Source of the DNA: Xiphydria camelus
Taxonomy: Eukaryota > Arthropoda > Insecta > Hymenoptera > Xiphydriidae
Assembly (NCBI GenBank): GCA_963678675.1
Contig: OY783194.1
Location: forward strand, 18,343,370-18,407,369
DNA: 64,000 bases
Direction: 5' to 3'
The position numbers were made by a program, and so were the translations under genes. Positions 12,182 to 23,300 of the stretch are shown here, in pieces (within the stretch, counting starts at the first letter, position 1; every line of letters starts with the position of its first letter). The notes under the pieces are model-generated. The model worked only from the letters and a program-made list of their open reading frames with translations. It was not told where the DNA came from and ran no database searches.

Positions 12182-12469
12182 GTGGTGACAGCGGTGGGAT
12201 TATTCAAAAAACGGACAAGTTCGGGAAAGTGATAGTGCCGGCTCGAAGTGCGGAAGACTATTAAAAGTTAACTTTTAAACCTCACCATTAATAATACGCA
12301 CTCCTCTGTCCCGGGTTATTTGTGCGTGGTTTTTCCCGGGGACCGTAGGGCAAATGCCAGAGGAGGGTGGCTTAGTGACCACGCGCGCAAAAATTCCACT
12401 TAAGACCACCCGCGTAAAAGAGACCGAGAGACTGTGAAAAAAAAACTATCCACCGCGAATCAACAACGA

Positions 12470-12735
12470 GGTGACAACCCAGAGATCCACAACGAGGACG
12501 ACGGCCCGGAGATCCACGGCGAGGGCAACAACCCGGGGATCCACAGCGAGGCGACAACCCGGAGATCCACAGCGAGGACGACAACCCGGAGATCCACAGC
12601 GAGGCGACAACCCGGAGATCCACAGCGAGGACGACAACCCGGAGATCCACAGCGAGGCGACAACCCGGAGATCCACAGCGAGGACGACAACCCGGAGATC
12701 CACAGCGAGGCGGCAACCCGGAGATCCCCAGCGAG
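12470..12735. repeat. Coding-like minisatellite in leader of element B
   Basis: About ten 24-27-base units based on GGAGATCCACAGCGAGG, longer than the array in A. It is open in several frames because the unit length is a multiple of three. Confidence 0.85.
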
Positions 12736-12777
12736 GGCGTCATACCGATAAGTCTTTAGAAAAATATTTTTATTAAG

Positions 12778-13200
12778 ATGTTACATCCGACATATCTCGC
12801 GGGCGGTCCTTTCCAAATCGCGGAAACAGAAACTCCTCAATTCGCTTCTTTGCAAATCTCTCCGGTGGCTCAAAATAGCCCTCCAATACTATCACATCCA
12901 TCGAGCGAACCTGAAACGCTACTAAAAGACGCGGCTTTCACTTGCTTCGCGCGCGGTCTAAGTAATACTATAATGAATACTTTACTATCAAAGGAAAAAC
13001 CGACATCCTTAGAAAATGACATTGATCTTGCTGCGAGGGTTGAATTAGAGATTATAGAACGTTCGCGTCATCTTCAGGGAACACCAAAATCAAACTCGAT
13101 TCAAAGTACGGTTTATAATACAAATAATGTTCCTAATTCTAATGCAAATCGACGTCCGCGACGGGATAATCCATACCAATACAAACAAAATCGTGATTGA
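12778..13200 (+). pseudogene. Gag fragment of element B
   Basis: A 140-codon frame homologous to 7040-7462 with a handful of substitutions, for example AIDLAVRVELET in A against DIDLAARVELEI in B. The same truncated capsid-like segment is present. See the element A copy for domain reading. Confidence 0.7.
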
Positions 13201-13478
13201 AAGCGTAAATTCGATTTCCGACGCGGATGGGGGGGGGGGCGTAATTACGATTTTAGGCGTGAGCGCGACCAAGATAAAAATTATCTAAACGCGAGGGACA
13301 CTCCGTCGGGACAAATCTCGCGGAACACGATTAGGATTACACGAGTCGGATCCATCAGATATAGCGTCGGGATAATCTGGAAAATATAAATTTCACAAAG
13401 GATAATTTTGAAATCTAAACATATAGCTTCATTTCTACTATTTGCATTTTTTTTACCCTTAATAAAATACCCTTCGAA

Positions 13479-14145
13479 TTGAAGAACGCCCCGGCTTCGT
13501 TTCGACGGATGATGGATGTGGTATTATCGGGTCTTCAGGGTATTGAGCTGTTCGTCTATATGTACGACATCGTCGTCTATCCCTTTTTCTCTCTCTTCCG
13601 GAGAACATTCTCAAAAATTGAAAACTCTCCTTGTACGGTTGCAAACGCCGATTTACCACTCCAAGCTGAAAAATGTCATTTTATACGCCGTGAATTGATT
13701 TATTTTGGTCATGAGATCACCAATGAGGGTGTGAAACCCGACTATAACGAAATTAAGGCTATTCGAAGTTTTCCGGTTCCCAGAACGAAGAAAAGTATTA
13801 AGCAGTTCCTTAGTCTCGTTAAGTATTATAGACGCTTCACATCAAGAATATGGCGAAAATAGCCAAGTTTCTTACCAGATTATTAAAGAGGGAGAATCCC
13901 TTTATCTGGACCTCCTCCTCCGCTTGAGACTGTCTTCGAAACCCTTTTGTGAAACTCTGTGTTTTGAGCCGCCTCTTCATTCCCTAAATTCTCCGAACCT
14001 ATCGCTGGAACGACCAATTCTTCAAAGTATGCACTCGGTGGAGTCCTGAGTCAGGATACTATCGATACACTGAAGGATCCTGAAATAAATTACATTACAA
14101 TCGAAAAGGAATTTTTGGCGATTCTTTTCGCTATTGAATATTTTT
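13479..14145 (+). pseudogene. RT/RNase H remnant of element B
   Basis: Same start (KNAPASFRRMMD), same YMYD replacement of the polymerase aspartate, and the same final TGA as in element A. In addition a frameshift near 13845 and a scrambled stretch to about 13990 break the frame that is still open in A. This copy has therefore decayed further, although its LTRs show it inserted recently. Confidence 0.85.
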
Positions 14146-14375
14146 GACCATATTTGTATGGTTATCAATTTTCCGATTATCACCGATCATCGCCCCTTGG
14201 TCTGATTGCATAATGTAAAAGACCTCATCTCGACATTAATTTGTTAATGAATTCATCTCAACGAGTACGATTATAATATCATATACGAACCTGGAAAATC
14301 AATTTTACTGCTGACGCTCTATCCTGTAATCTGATCAACCTTGAGGCTTCCTATTTACCCGAACCTTTCACCTTC

Positions 14376-14783
14376 TTGACGAAAAATGTAAATGAAGATG
14401 CCGCTTATCCCAGGAACTTTGAAGAGGTATTCGACTGCGCAGACGAATTACCACTTCCTTGTTTCACCGAGGATCTGGCGTCGGATGCAGACAGAATTTT
14501 CTATCAAAATAAAGAATTAACAGGTGCCTTGTTCCTGGCGCGCGGGAGCTCGGTACTCGACGTAGAAGAGGTCAATTGCTTTCAAACAAGTAAAGTAGAA
14601 TCTGACGTTTCTGACATGACTAATTCGGATTGTGAAATCGAATATTTTACCGCTGACGAAGACGGCTTACCAATTGAGTTAGGGCTCCACTCGGTTGCCG
14701 ACCTGTTGGAGGTCTCTTCCGGGGGAGTGAAGAGGCGTGGCATTCCAGCTGGGCAAATCTCGCTGGTCCGACAGTTCCTGTAA
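14376..14783 (+). pseudogene. Truncated copy of the unrecognised frame (B)
   Basis: A 135-codon frame matching the first 120 codons of 8631-9467. It then diverges at the internal repeat block and stops. No family recognised. Confidence 0.4.
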
Positions 14784-14828
14784 GCGAACTCCGGTCCAGA
14801 CGAGTGCATTAGCTCTGCCACCGACGAG

Positions 14829-15070
14829 GGAAACAGCTTACGAGTGGCACATCAGCTGAGCATGCCTCCCTGAAAACCGGGTTCTATAGGTCCAAGAAGT
14901 GACCTCCGGCCCAGATGGGTGCTTCAGCTGCCACCGACGAGGGAAATAGCTTAGGAGTAGAATGTGGCACACCAGCTGAGCATGCCTCCCTGAAAACCGG
15001 GTTCTATAGGTCCAAGAAGTGACCTCCGGCCCAGATGGGTGCTTCAGCTGCCACCGACGAGGGAAATAAC
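14829..15070. repeat. Tandem duplication of about 122 bp in element B
   Basis: Two almost identical units containing GCATGCCTCCCTGAAAACCG and GATGGGTGCTTCAGCTGCCA. Element A has a different, shorter duplication at the same place, so this spot rearranges repeatedly. Confidence 0.85.
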
Positions 15071-15565
15071 CTAGGAATGACCTCAATAAAACGTAGCAAA
15101 ATGAACTTTAGTATTTAAACTCAAGTAATACCAGCATAAACAACGTAAATTCATCAAGTGTAAATTCAGACAGACCATCGAACAACCCGAACCTTTTTCC
15201 TACTATATTCTACTCAACGGACCAACTTTATATGCGCCTAGACGAACTCATCAATTTTATCCCGTTTAGATTTGAATATTTCCTCTGAAATTGGCCTAGT
15301 GCTACTTGAGGACAGAGAATACCTAATATTTTACTTGACTCTTCGTAAAACCTCTCGACACCTTTCTAAATTATCTTTCAAAGTCCTTGTAATTTTTAAG
15401 ATTACTAATGGACAACCAAGGTGAAAGTTTTGATATCACTGCAAACGACTGAGTTTTACTCATTCAAATGGGTTGACGTAGGAAATCTTCTGAGGAAAAA
15501 CTCCAACAATTCTGAATATTTCATAACAATCCTCTCCCATGATACCAGGTAACCTATGCGTATCA

Positions 15566-15893
15566 CTGCTACTCGAAAAGGAAATCGTTATCCTCTAACT
15601 CTGCTACTCGAAAAGGAAATCGTTATCTTCTAACTCTGCTACTCGAAAAGGAAATCGTTATCTTCTAACTCTGCTACTCGAAAAGGAAATCGTTATCTTC
15701 TAACTCTGCTACTCGAAAAAGGAAATCGTTATCTTCTAACTCTGCTACTCGAAAAGGAAATCGTTATCTTCTAACTCTGCTACTCGAAAAAGGAAATCGT
15801 TATCTTCTAACTCTGCTACACGAAAAGGAAATCGTTATCTTCTAACTCTGCCACTCGAAAAGGAAAATCATTATCTTCTAATTATCCAGGATA
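15566..15893. repeat. 35-bp minisatellite in element B, 9 units
   Basis: Same unit as 9745-9957 with three more copies. Confidence 0.92.
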
Positions 15894-15939
15894 ACCTCAA
15901 AATATTTTGACACTCTATTTCTCTTTTTACATGAACTCA

Positions 15940-16110
15940 GTTGCAGTTACTCACGTATTAGCCGAGCAATTTATCATCTGTTTTGGTTTGCCTCGTGCTA
16001 TCATACCGATCACACACAGGGAAGCATCTTCTTCGCTAGTCAATTCTTAAAGTTTTGCAAAATTTTTAAACTTCAAAGATTCACTTCCACTGCATTTCAT
16101 CAACGTAAAC
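15940..16110 (+). pseudogene. Integrase core trace of element B
   Basis: Same broken integrase-like blocks as in element A. Confidence 0.55.
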
Positions 16111-16274
16111 GTCACAGTTTGATTATAATTGGATTGGATCGCATGAGATTGTCGAGATTACACTAAATAGCACCAAGGAAAAATTGTTCATGCAAATAAG
16201 TTAAGACTAGCTCTCATCAGACTAGATAACATCGGTGAAAATACTCGGACTAACTTAAAATAATAACCTTTATA

Positions 16275-16515
16275 TTTTTGAAATTATATTAAACACACTT
16301 GAAAAATTATATTAAGATTTTCAAATTACATTAAGGTTTTGAAAGTACATTAAGGGTTTGAAAGTATATTACGGTTTTGAAATTATATTAAGGTTTTGAA
16401 AATATCTTAAGGTTTTGAAATTATCTTAAAGTTTTGAAATTATATTAACATTTGAAATTATTTTAAGATTTGACATTACATTAAGATTCGTCATCATATT
16501 ACGGTTTTAAAATTA
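16275..16515. repeat. AT-rich 18-19-bp tandem repeat in element B
   Basis: Equivalent of 10340-10590, just before the 3' LTR. Confidence 0.8.
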
Positions 16516-16575
16516 TTCACGAGAATAATTTTACAAAAATGTTTTGTGAAACATTTTTTTTTATAAGGGGGAAGG

Positions 16576-17244
16576 TGTCGCGTACGCAACTAGACTCGAT
16601 TCCGAATCGATAGAATCCTCGAGAGTTCTAGGATCTATGGCGGTAAAACTCAAACGCCAAATTGTTCTGTATACTGGAAAATAACGTACGGGTGAACTCC
16701 CACGGAGCGTATCGAATATTAGGGTACCGTCTACCGCGAGATTTATAAACTTCCGGCCGCCGTGAGCTCGGTTCGCGAGGGCTATCAACAGCCAGGTATA
16801 AACACCTTCTTCCGTTGCGGCGACTGAGTTTTGGCGACTCGAGAAGACGTAAACGATATCGCGTAACATTTCCGATTTATAAACGACTTCGCCAAATTCG
16901 CCCTTCCATGAAGTCACGTCACGAGTGTGTGAGTGCAGAATGGGAGGGAGAAAAACCGTTGAACAATCCGCGATTAGCGTTTTTCGATTGGTGCCCTCCT
17001 CCGGCCGAGGGGCTGGGCTTACGCTACTAAAAAGGACGTTTCGACGCTCAATCGGCAGATCAATCTTCTCTATCTACGTTGTGCAACGACTGAAATATAC
17101 GGTGATCATCGAACCAGTTTCCTAGTCTTTTATTTTCTCGCTTTTCCCCGCATTTTCGAGCAGAGCGCCTTAGCGCTCCACGGGCCGGACCTGCCCTCTG
17201 GTTTCTACGAGGACTGCCAACGAGGACCGGCGTGGAACACAACA
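16576..17244 (+). repeat. 3' LTR of element B
   Basis: 669 bp matching 11513-12181, followed by ACAA. Confidence 0.88.
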
Positions 17245-17455
17245 ACAAAACAGATAGAGTGCCATCTGTGGCACGCACCAAGCATTAAGCAGATGCCCGT
17301 GGTATAAGCGTTGTTTACACGTTATTTTGGATAATAATTGAAGTGTTTTACCTATGAGATTTAATCAACATGGCCTCAATTATAATAGAATGTGGATTTC
17401 AAAGCATTCAAATAAATTCTTTCCGTGGAAAATCGTTATCAAAAGGTAAATACAA

Positions 17456-17567
17456 GCAGCGCCACCAAGCTGGGTTTCTTGGCGAAACTTGGATGTACAT
17501 TCTCTATATGTACACGTGTAACACAAACAAAAGCTACGTTTGTAGAAGTACGCTAGAGCCCTATAAG
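17456..17567. repeat. Right arm of the old inverted repeat
   Basis: Reverse complement of the left arm around 4400-5683. It ends three bases before the start codon of the Harbinger pseudogene at 17570, so this arm may be the end region of that element. Confidence 0.6.
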
Positions 17568-18322
17568 AAATGGATGGGTTCTTCGGAGATTTATTTTTAA
17601 ATAATGAAGGCGACGGTAATAATAATGGTTTGCCTCGCCGCAGGGATCGAATTTGTGAACCAAGGAATGATTTTGATTAACTAAATGAGGTTCAATTTAA
17701 ATCGCGTTATCGCCTGTCCAAACGGGCTTTTCTGGTGGTTCTGGAAATAATTGTATTTGCCTTGCTGGGACCATTGCATGGGTAATTACTTGATAATAGA
17801 ATAGTGAAATATACTTTAGTCCAAATATTTAGAAACTGTAAGAAGTCAATGTAAATATTTATAACGGTTATGTTAACAGGAATCAAAGGTTTTTTGCAGT
17901 GGTCCAGTTACTTCCCAGGTAGCACACTGACGTTAGAATAACGTCTCAGACGTCATTTTTTGGTCAGTATAGGGTTTCAGACGTCAGTTGTCGTAATATT
18001 AACGTCGCAGGGACGTCATATTTACGACGTACCTTGGACGTCAAAATTCAACGTCTTTTTGACGGAACTTCTCCGTCATTTTTAATATGCATATATATAG
18101 GGACTTGAAAATTTATTTGTGAATAAATGGACAAAAATTGTAATTTGTTCAATTATTAAATCAATAAATTATTTCATTTAGTCTCCAGAGTATGTTGAGC
18201 AAGTTATAAACTATACTGTTTATTAAAAAGCACAGATTATTAAAGTAAATGAAAGACAATCAATTAATGTAGGATGAATAAACATTCATATAATTATTTA
18301 TTTACATTTATTTATTATTTAT

Positions 18323-18374
18323 TTCTTGCATAGACGCAAATTGATATTAGTACCAATTTGCGTCTATGCAAGAA
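18323..18374. repeat. Small perfect stem-loop
   Basis: Two 21-base arms starting TTCTTGCATAGACGCAAATTG are exact complements around a 10-base loop. It lies in AT-rich filler left of the 5S-like sequence. It could be a very short foldback or an RNA hairpin; nothing else supports a gene. Confidence 0.7.
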
Positions 18375-18568
18375 TATTTATCAAAAGATACAATCATAAA
18401 TTTAGAGAAAAATGTTGAGAAAAGAATAATACAATTATAAAAAATCTTATTTTTTCAAGCTCTTTCTTATTGAAAAGTAATATATATTTATTCATCAAAA
18501 TGTATATGAACACTAATACATAGTAATAATAATCTTAACCATAGGAGCGTGCAGCAGATGAGGACTCG

Positions 18569-18645
18569 AGGACACCGACCCATCAACGAAGTTAAGCAGC
18601 AAAAAGTGCGGACACTCTAACTGGATGGGTGACCGCTCACGATGA
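18569..18645 (+). pseudogene. 5S rRNA-like sequence
   Basis: Contains CGAAGTTAAGCAGC and GGATGGGTGACCGC about 30 bases apart, which are the internal control boxes A and C of 5S rRNA genes in the correct order. Surrounding bases do not form a full 120-base 5S gene and there is no T-run terminator. It is either a 5S pseudogene or the head of a 5S-derived SINE (SINE3 type). It ends against a TA-flanked MITE at 18655. Confidence 0.75.
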
Positions 18646-18654
18646 AAAGATATA

Positions 18655-18877
18655 CACTCGGCGTCTCGGATTCTGTCGCTGGTGACTTTTTTAAAATGTT
18701 ATTTTTAAACGTACTAACCAATGATTAATCAATTCTCATGCTTTTATTAACGAGAGTAGAGACTACCGTAGCTATAGCATTATAATGAGGGCATGAGAAT
18801 TAATTGTTCATTGGTTAGTACGTTTAAAAATAACATTTAAAAAAAGTCACCAGCGACATAATCCGAGACGCCGGGTG
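18655..18877. mobile_element. TA-flanked MITE, CACCCG family, copy 2
   Basis: Ends CACTCGGCG...CGCCGGGTG between TA and TA. The interior matches 5397-5608, including TCTGTCGCTGGTGAC and ACGTACTAACCAATG. Confidence 0.85.
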
Positions 18878-19091
18878 TACGTCAGACCTAACCTTTTAGA
18901 ACCGTCATTTTTTCGTCTTCACAACGTACGGTAGAACGTCATTAGACACTTTTAGCACGTCCTAAATTTTAAACGTATCCGTATACGCATCTCTCTGCGC
19001 ATGCGCAGAATAGATACGGTGGTCTCGATGCGTTACGTTGCCCGTATCGTTACTGGCCTACCGTCGTATCCCTATCCGAACACGTATCCTG

Positions 19092-19190
19092 TTGCGTATG
19101 CAACTAGACTCGGTAACTTTGGAGAGTTACTAGATTTTATAGCGGTAAGATTCAAATATTAGTTCACCTCTCTTAATTTCCGCCATCGGA
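19092..19190 (+). repeat. Fragment of an element-B-like LTR
   Basis: TGTTGCGTATGCAACTAGAC and the following bases resemble the first 80 bases of the element B LTR. No second end was found, so this is a fragment. Confidence 0.5.
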
Positions 19191-19268
19191 GTCGCGACGG
19201 CGAGGCGGGCGTTATGTTAGGAGGCGCAAGGCGCCTCGATGCCGGTCTTCAATTTTGGGAGCCCCGCA

Positions 19269-19715
19269 GGGGGCTATTCTCGACGCGTGAGAATGATTTC
19301 GTTAACGGAATTATTGTTTCGTTTGAGAAATTTTGTACACGGAATTTTTTCCCATACGAAACTTCTTCGTTAACGAAATTAATTTTTCCGTTGTCGAAAG
19401 TGTCATTCGTCGTTCTCGCTGTTTTCGTCAACGATGTGGTTTGGCATTTGTATGCCGATGAGTTGCATGACGAGGCGGCGGGCCGATTCGACGGGTCATT
19501 GCTATTTAAGTGATTAAACGAGATTCTAAAAAGAAGGCATCGCTAAGGGATGGGAAATTATTTTTCGTGTGAGAAAATTAATTTCGTTGACGAGATCTAT
19601 CTTGGAAGGGATATTCGAATCGTTAACAAAAGTGATCGACGAAATTTTACATCCGTTATAACGAAAAATATTTCGTCCACGAAAAGCATTTTCCACGCGT
19701 CGAGAATAGCCCCCC
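19269..19715. mobile_element. MITE with GGGGGCTATTCTCGACGCGTG ends
   Basis: Inverted ends of about 30 bases and partly complementary interiors rich in TTCGTTAACGAAA. The TATTCTCGA part of the end is shared with 32426-32583 and resembles the 53663-57606 Harbinger ends. Confidence 0.7.
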
Positions 19716-20305
19716 AGGAGGGTGCGGGCCGCGACGGCAAGGCGGATGGTATTCTTCAGCAAACGCAAATCGACTCGACCCCGCTCTCGAATTTCTGAAG
19801 GCTCGCGGGAGGGTACGGACACCCTCTGCTCTTCGCTACCCGCGGACCAAACGTTCACCGGTCATAAATTCACCCCTTGAAATACACATGCACTTGTCCG
19901 GGGATGGCGCCAAATCTGCTTTTCTTCCCGGAGTGTCTCAGGCTCCAGTGTCTTACTATTTCTTTACAATTGCTTAAAATTGTCTTCTCCCACCGTGGAA
20001 AAAACCAGCCCTTGTGCCGAAGCATACCCCTGCCTCGCAGTCGCCTCCCAAGTCACTCGTTATCGCATCTTTAACGCGAACAGTTGAATCTTGAGACTTC
20101 TTCGGTTTTTCTAATCGAGCGTTGTTTGAAGGAAAGGAGTTTGTGACGAAAATATATTTAGATAATTATAGCAATTGATTTCATTCCTTCATCTCCCGAT
20201 CTCCGCACGTTTAACGCTTCACGAGCAAAAGTTTTGCAAAAGTTTGTGACGAGGTGTTTTTGTAACGACGTTTATAGTGTTTTGTGTGTGTTGAACATTT
20301 TGAAT

Positions 20306-23300
20306 ATGTCAATGTTTGAATTGCCTAAAAGAAGGAGACTATTTTACAATGAAGAAGATGACCTTCATTTGTTAAGGGAGGTGGCGGGACAAAACCCGTT
20401 TAATAACCAGGAAAGATGGCCTAAAATTAGAGAAAATATTATAGAGGCAACAGGAAAAGCATTTACCTTAAGAAGCTTAAAGGAAAGAGTTACATTACTC
20501 GCTGAAAAATTTGCTGCTAAGGCAGTCACAGATGAATACAAGTAAGTATTATAAATAATACCGTATGTCCGCGTCGAGACATATCACATTTGAATTTCCC
20601 TGACAATTTGACTTCGGTAGTGGGCTTCAGAAGAGTGAGCTGCGTAAGAGTGAGAGGTGTCTGCTTTCCCGATAGCTGTCAATTCGGGAGATCGAAGTGT
20701 TTCGTTTAACCTCGAAATCGTGAAGTTTTGAATAATAGTGAATAATTTCGAGGCTAGACGAAATACTTCGATTTCCCGAATTGACAGTTATCGGGAAATC
20801 AGACACTTCTCGCTCTTACGCAGCGCACTCTTCTGAAGCCAACTCGAACTCGAGCACCGTCCACACTACCGACGTCAAATGTCGGGGAAATTCAAAAGTG
20901 ATGCGAACGTATACAACATTTTATTGGTTGAAATTATACCGTATGTCCAATGGCTAGTCGAGCAGGTGCAGCGACCTGAATTTTCCTGAAACTTGACTTC
21001 GGCAGTGTTTTAGTTAAAGGTGGCTTTGGAAGATGGCGCGCATACGAGCGAAACGTTTGAAATATCTAATTTCCCGATAGGTAAAAGCGGGAGGTAGATA
21101 AATGCGGGAGATCGAAATGTAACCTCAAAATTGTGAATGTTGGAATAATGGTGAGTAATTGTTTGAAACGATAAGACATAATAATTCGGGTTTTTTTTCG
21201 ATGTTCAACTAAATAACACGACTGATACCTAATTGCAGAGAGAAGCGACTGGCAGTCGTGGAGGAAGGGACTACCGTCAACGTGATCCTCGTCAGAGTGG
21301 TCGAGCTCTGCCTCGGCGACGAAAGGTGCAATTAAAATGAAATGAAAGCCTGAGTCAAGGTGAAAATTGGAAGGCGTGGAAAGAAAACGCGGCAGAGTCG
21401 CCAACAGAAGGAGTGAGTGAAGTGCGAAAGAAAAGTGCAGTGGCGCCGAAAAACGTCGCATGTAGAAGACAGTGACGAACAGCAGCAGCAGCTGGTCGAC
21501 ACTGCTCAACTCCGCACCAGCTCCTGAATGATATCTCGCCGATCGCGATACGCGGCAGCTCCTGTGGACAACGATTCCAGACACTCGAGTCGTAGTCGCA
21601 GCAAGGACAGCAGCAGCAGCAGCGTCGACGGCAGGGCCACCGTTGGAAAGCGAAGGCAATCCAAGACCGAATCGGATAGCTGTAAGAGGAAGACACATCG
21701 GCGGAAACATAAAATATCGAAGCAAGACTTGCAATGAGAGTGTGGTAAGAGGAAGAAGAAAAATGACAGAGACAAGGCGACGAGACGGAGGAGGAAGTCG
21801 TCACCACGAAGGGTTCCTGAAACGGTAGCAGTACTAGCAGCGTGCGAACAGTTCCAGAGAACAGGCCGTCTACACCCAGTCGTAAATCATGCCGAATTCC
21901 TGTGACACCCGACAGCGGCATCACGTCAGGAGTGTGAACGGTGGAGAAGAACGGGAGCCTCACTGAAAAAGGAAGAAGCAGTGTTGGCGGTGGTAGTGAC
22001 AGCTAAGGAACCCTTCGTGGTGACGACTTCCTCCTCCGTCTCGTCGCCTTGTCTCTGTCATTTTTCTTCTTCCTCTTACCACACTCTCATTGCAAGTCTT
22101 GCTTCGATATTTTATGTTTCCGCCGATGTGTCTTTCTCTTACAGCTATCCGAGTCGGTCTTGGATTGCCTTCGCTTTCCAACGGTGGCCCTGCCGTCGAC
22201 GCTGCTGCTGCTGCTGTCCTTGCTGCGACTACGACTCGAGTGTCTGGAATCGTTGTCCACAGGAGCTGCCGCGTATCGCGATCGGCGAGATATCATTCAG
22301 GAGCTGGTGCGGAGTTGAGCAGTGTCGACCAGCTGCTGCTGCTGTTCGTCACTGTCTTCTACATGCGACGTTTTTCGGCGCCACTGCACTTTTCTTTCGC
22401 ACTTTACTCACTCCTTCTGTTGGCGACTCTGCCGCGTTTTCTTTCCACGCCTTCCAATTTTCACCTTGACTCAGGCTTTCATTTCATTTTAATTGCACCT
22501 TTCGTCGCCGAGGCAGAGCTCGACCACTCTGACGAGGATCACGTTGACGGTAGTCCCTTCCTCCACGACTGCCAGTCGCTTCTCTCTGCAATTAGGTATC
22601 AGTCGTGTTATTTAGTTGAACATCGAAAAAAAACCCGAATTATTATGTCTTATAGTTTCAAACAATTACTCACCATTATTCCAGCATTCACAATTTTGAG
22701 GTTACACTTCGATCTCCCGCATTTATCTACCTCCCGCTTTTACCTATCGGGAAATTAGATATTTCAAACGTTTCGCTCGTATGCGCGCCATCTTCCAAAG
22801 CCACCTTTAACTAAAACACTGCCGAAGTCAAGTTTCAGGAAAATTCAGGTCGCTGCACCTGCTCGACTAGCCATTGGACATACGGTATACAGATACACTG
22901 TTTGTGCAAAAAAAATGGGCAGTACATTCTCTCTTGACTATCCAAAAGTTGTGATTATCTGACCAATGATTTCAACGAAGGGCATGCTGTTTTCAGTATA
23001 TAAATTGTTTTCCTATTATTGTTGTATTTCACCCGAGATTGTACCCTTACTTTCCCTCGAAATGCATAAAAGAAATAGTAGTAACGAGCCCCTTGACTTC
23101 ATAAATCTAAATTTTGTTACCATAGCACACCTCCTTCTCAAAGAAATCATGAATCGTAAGAAATTTATTACAACATTGTTTGACAATGACTCTTTGTACA
23201 TAAGCAAGACAAGTTGGTAGATAAGTCAAGCGAGTACTTATTGTTTTAGATCTGGTATAGAGGAGGAAGTAACAGAGGTAGATGATCTTCTACATGCAAT

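Larger units (their letters stand above)
11513..17244 (+). mobile_element. Gypsy-type LTR retrotransposon B (defective)
   Basis: LTRs of 669 bp (11513-12181, 16576-17244) look the same apart from at most a few bases, with target duplication ACAA (11509-11512, 17245-17248). The interior is closely similar to element A, with the same deletion, YMYD change and TGA. The LTR differs in most of its length; only the extreme 5' bases TGTCGCGT and the 3' portion around the GGACCTGCCC block are shared. Primer site: GTGGTGACAGCGGTGGG. Purine tract: AAGGGGGAAGG. It lies in the same orientation as A, 40 bp downstream. Confidence 0.9.

Noticed and set aside
21066..22758. Long frames of 202-222 codons on both strands of the 20.9-22.9 kb palindrome
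   Set aside because: They are mirror images of each other, rich in repeated Ser/Leu/Cys from CAG-type sequence, with no domain. The arm structure explains them.
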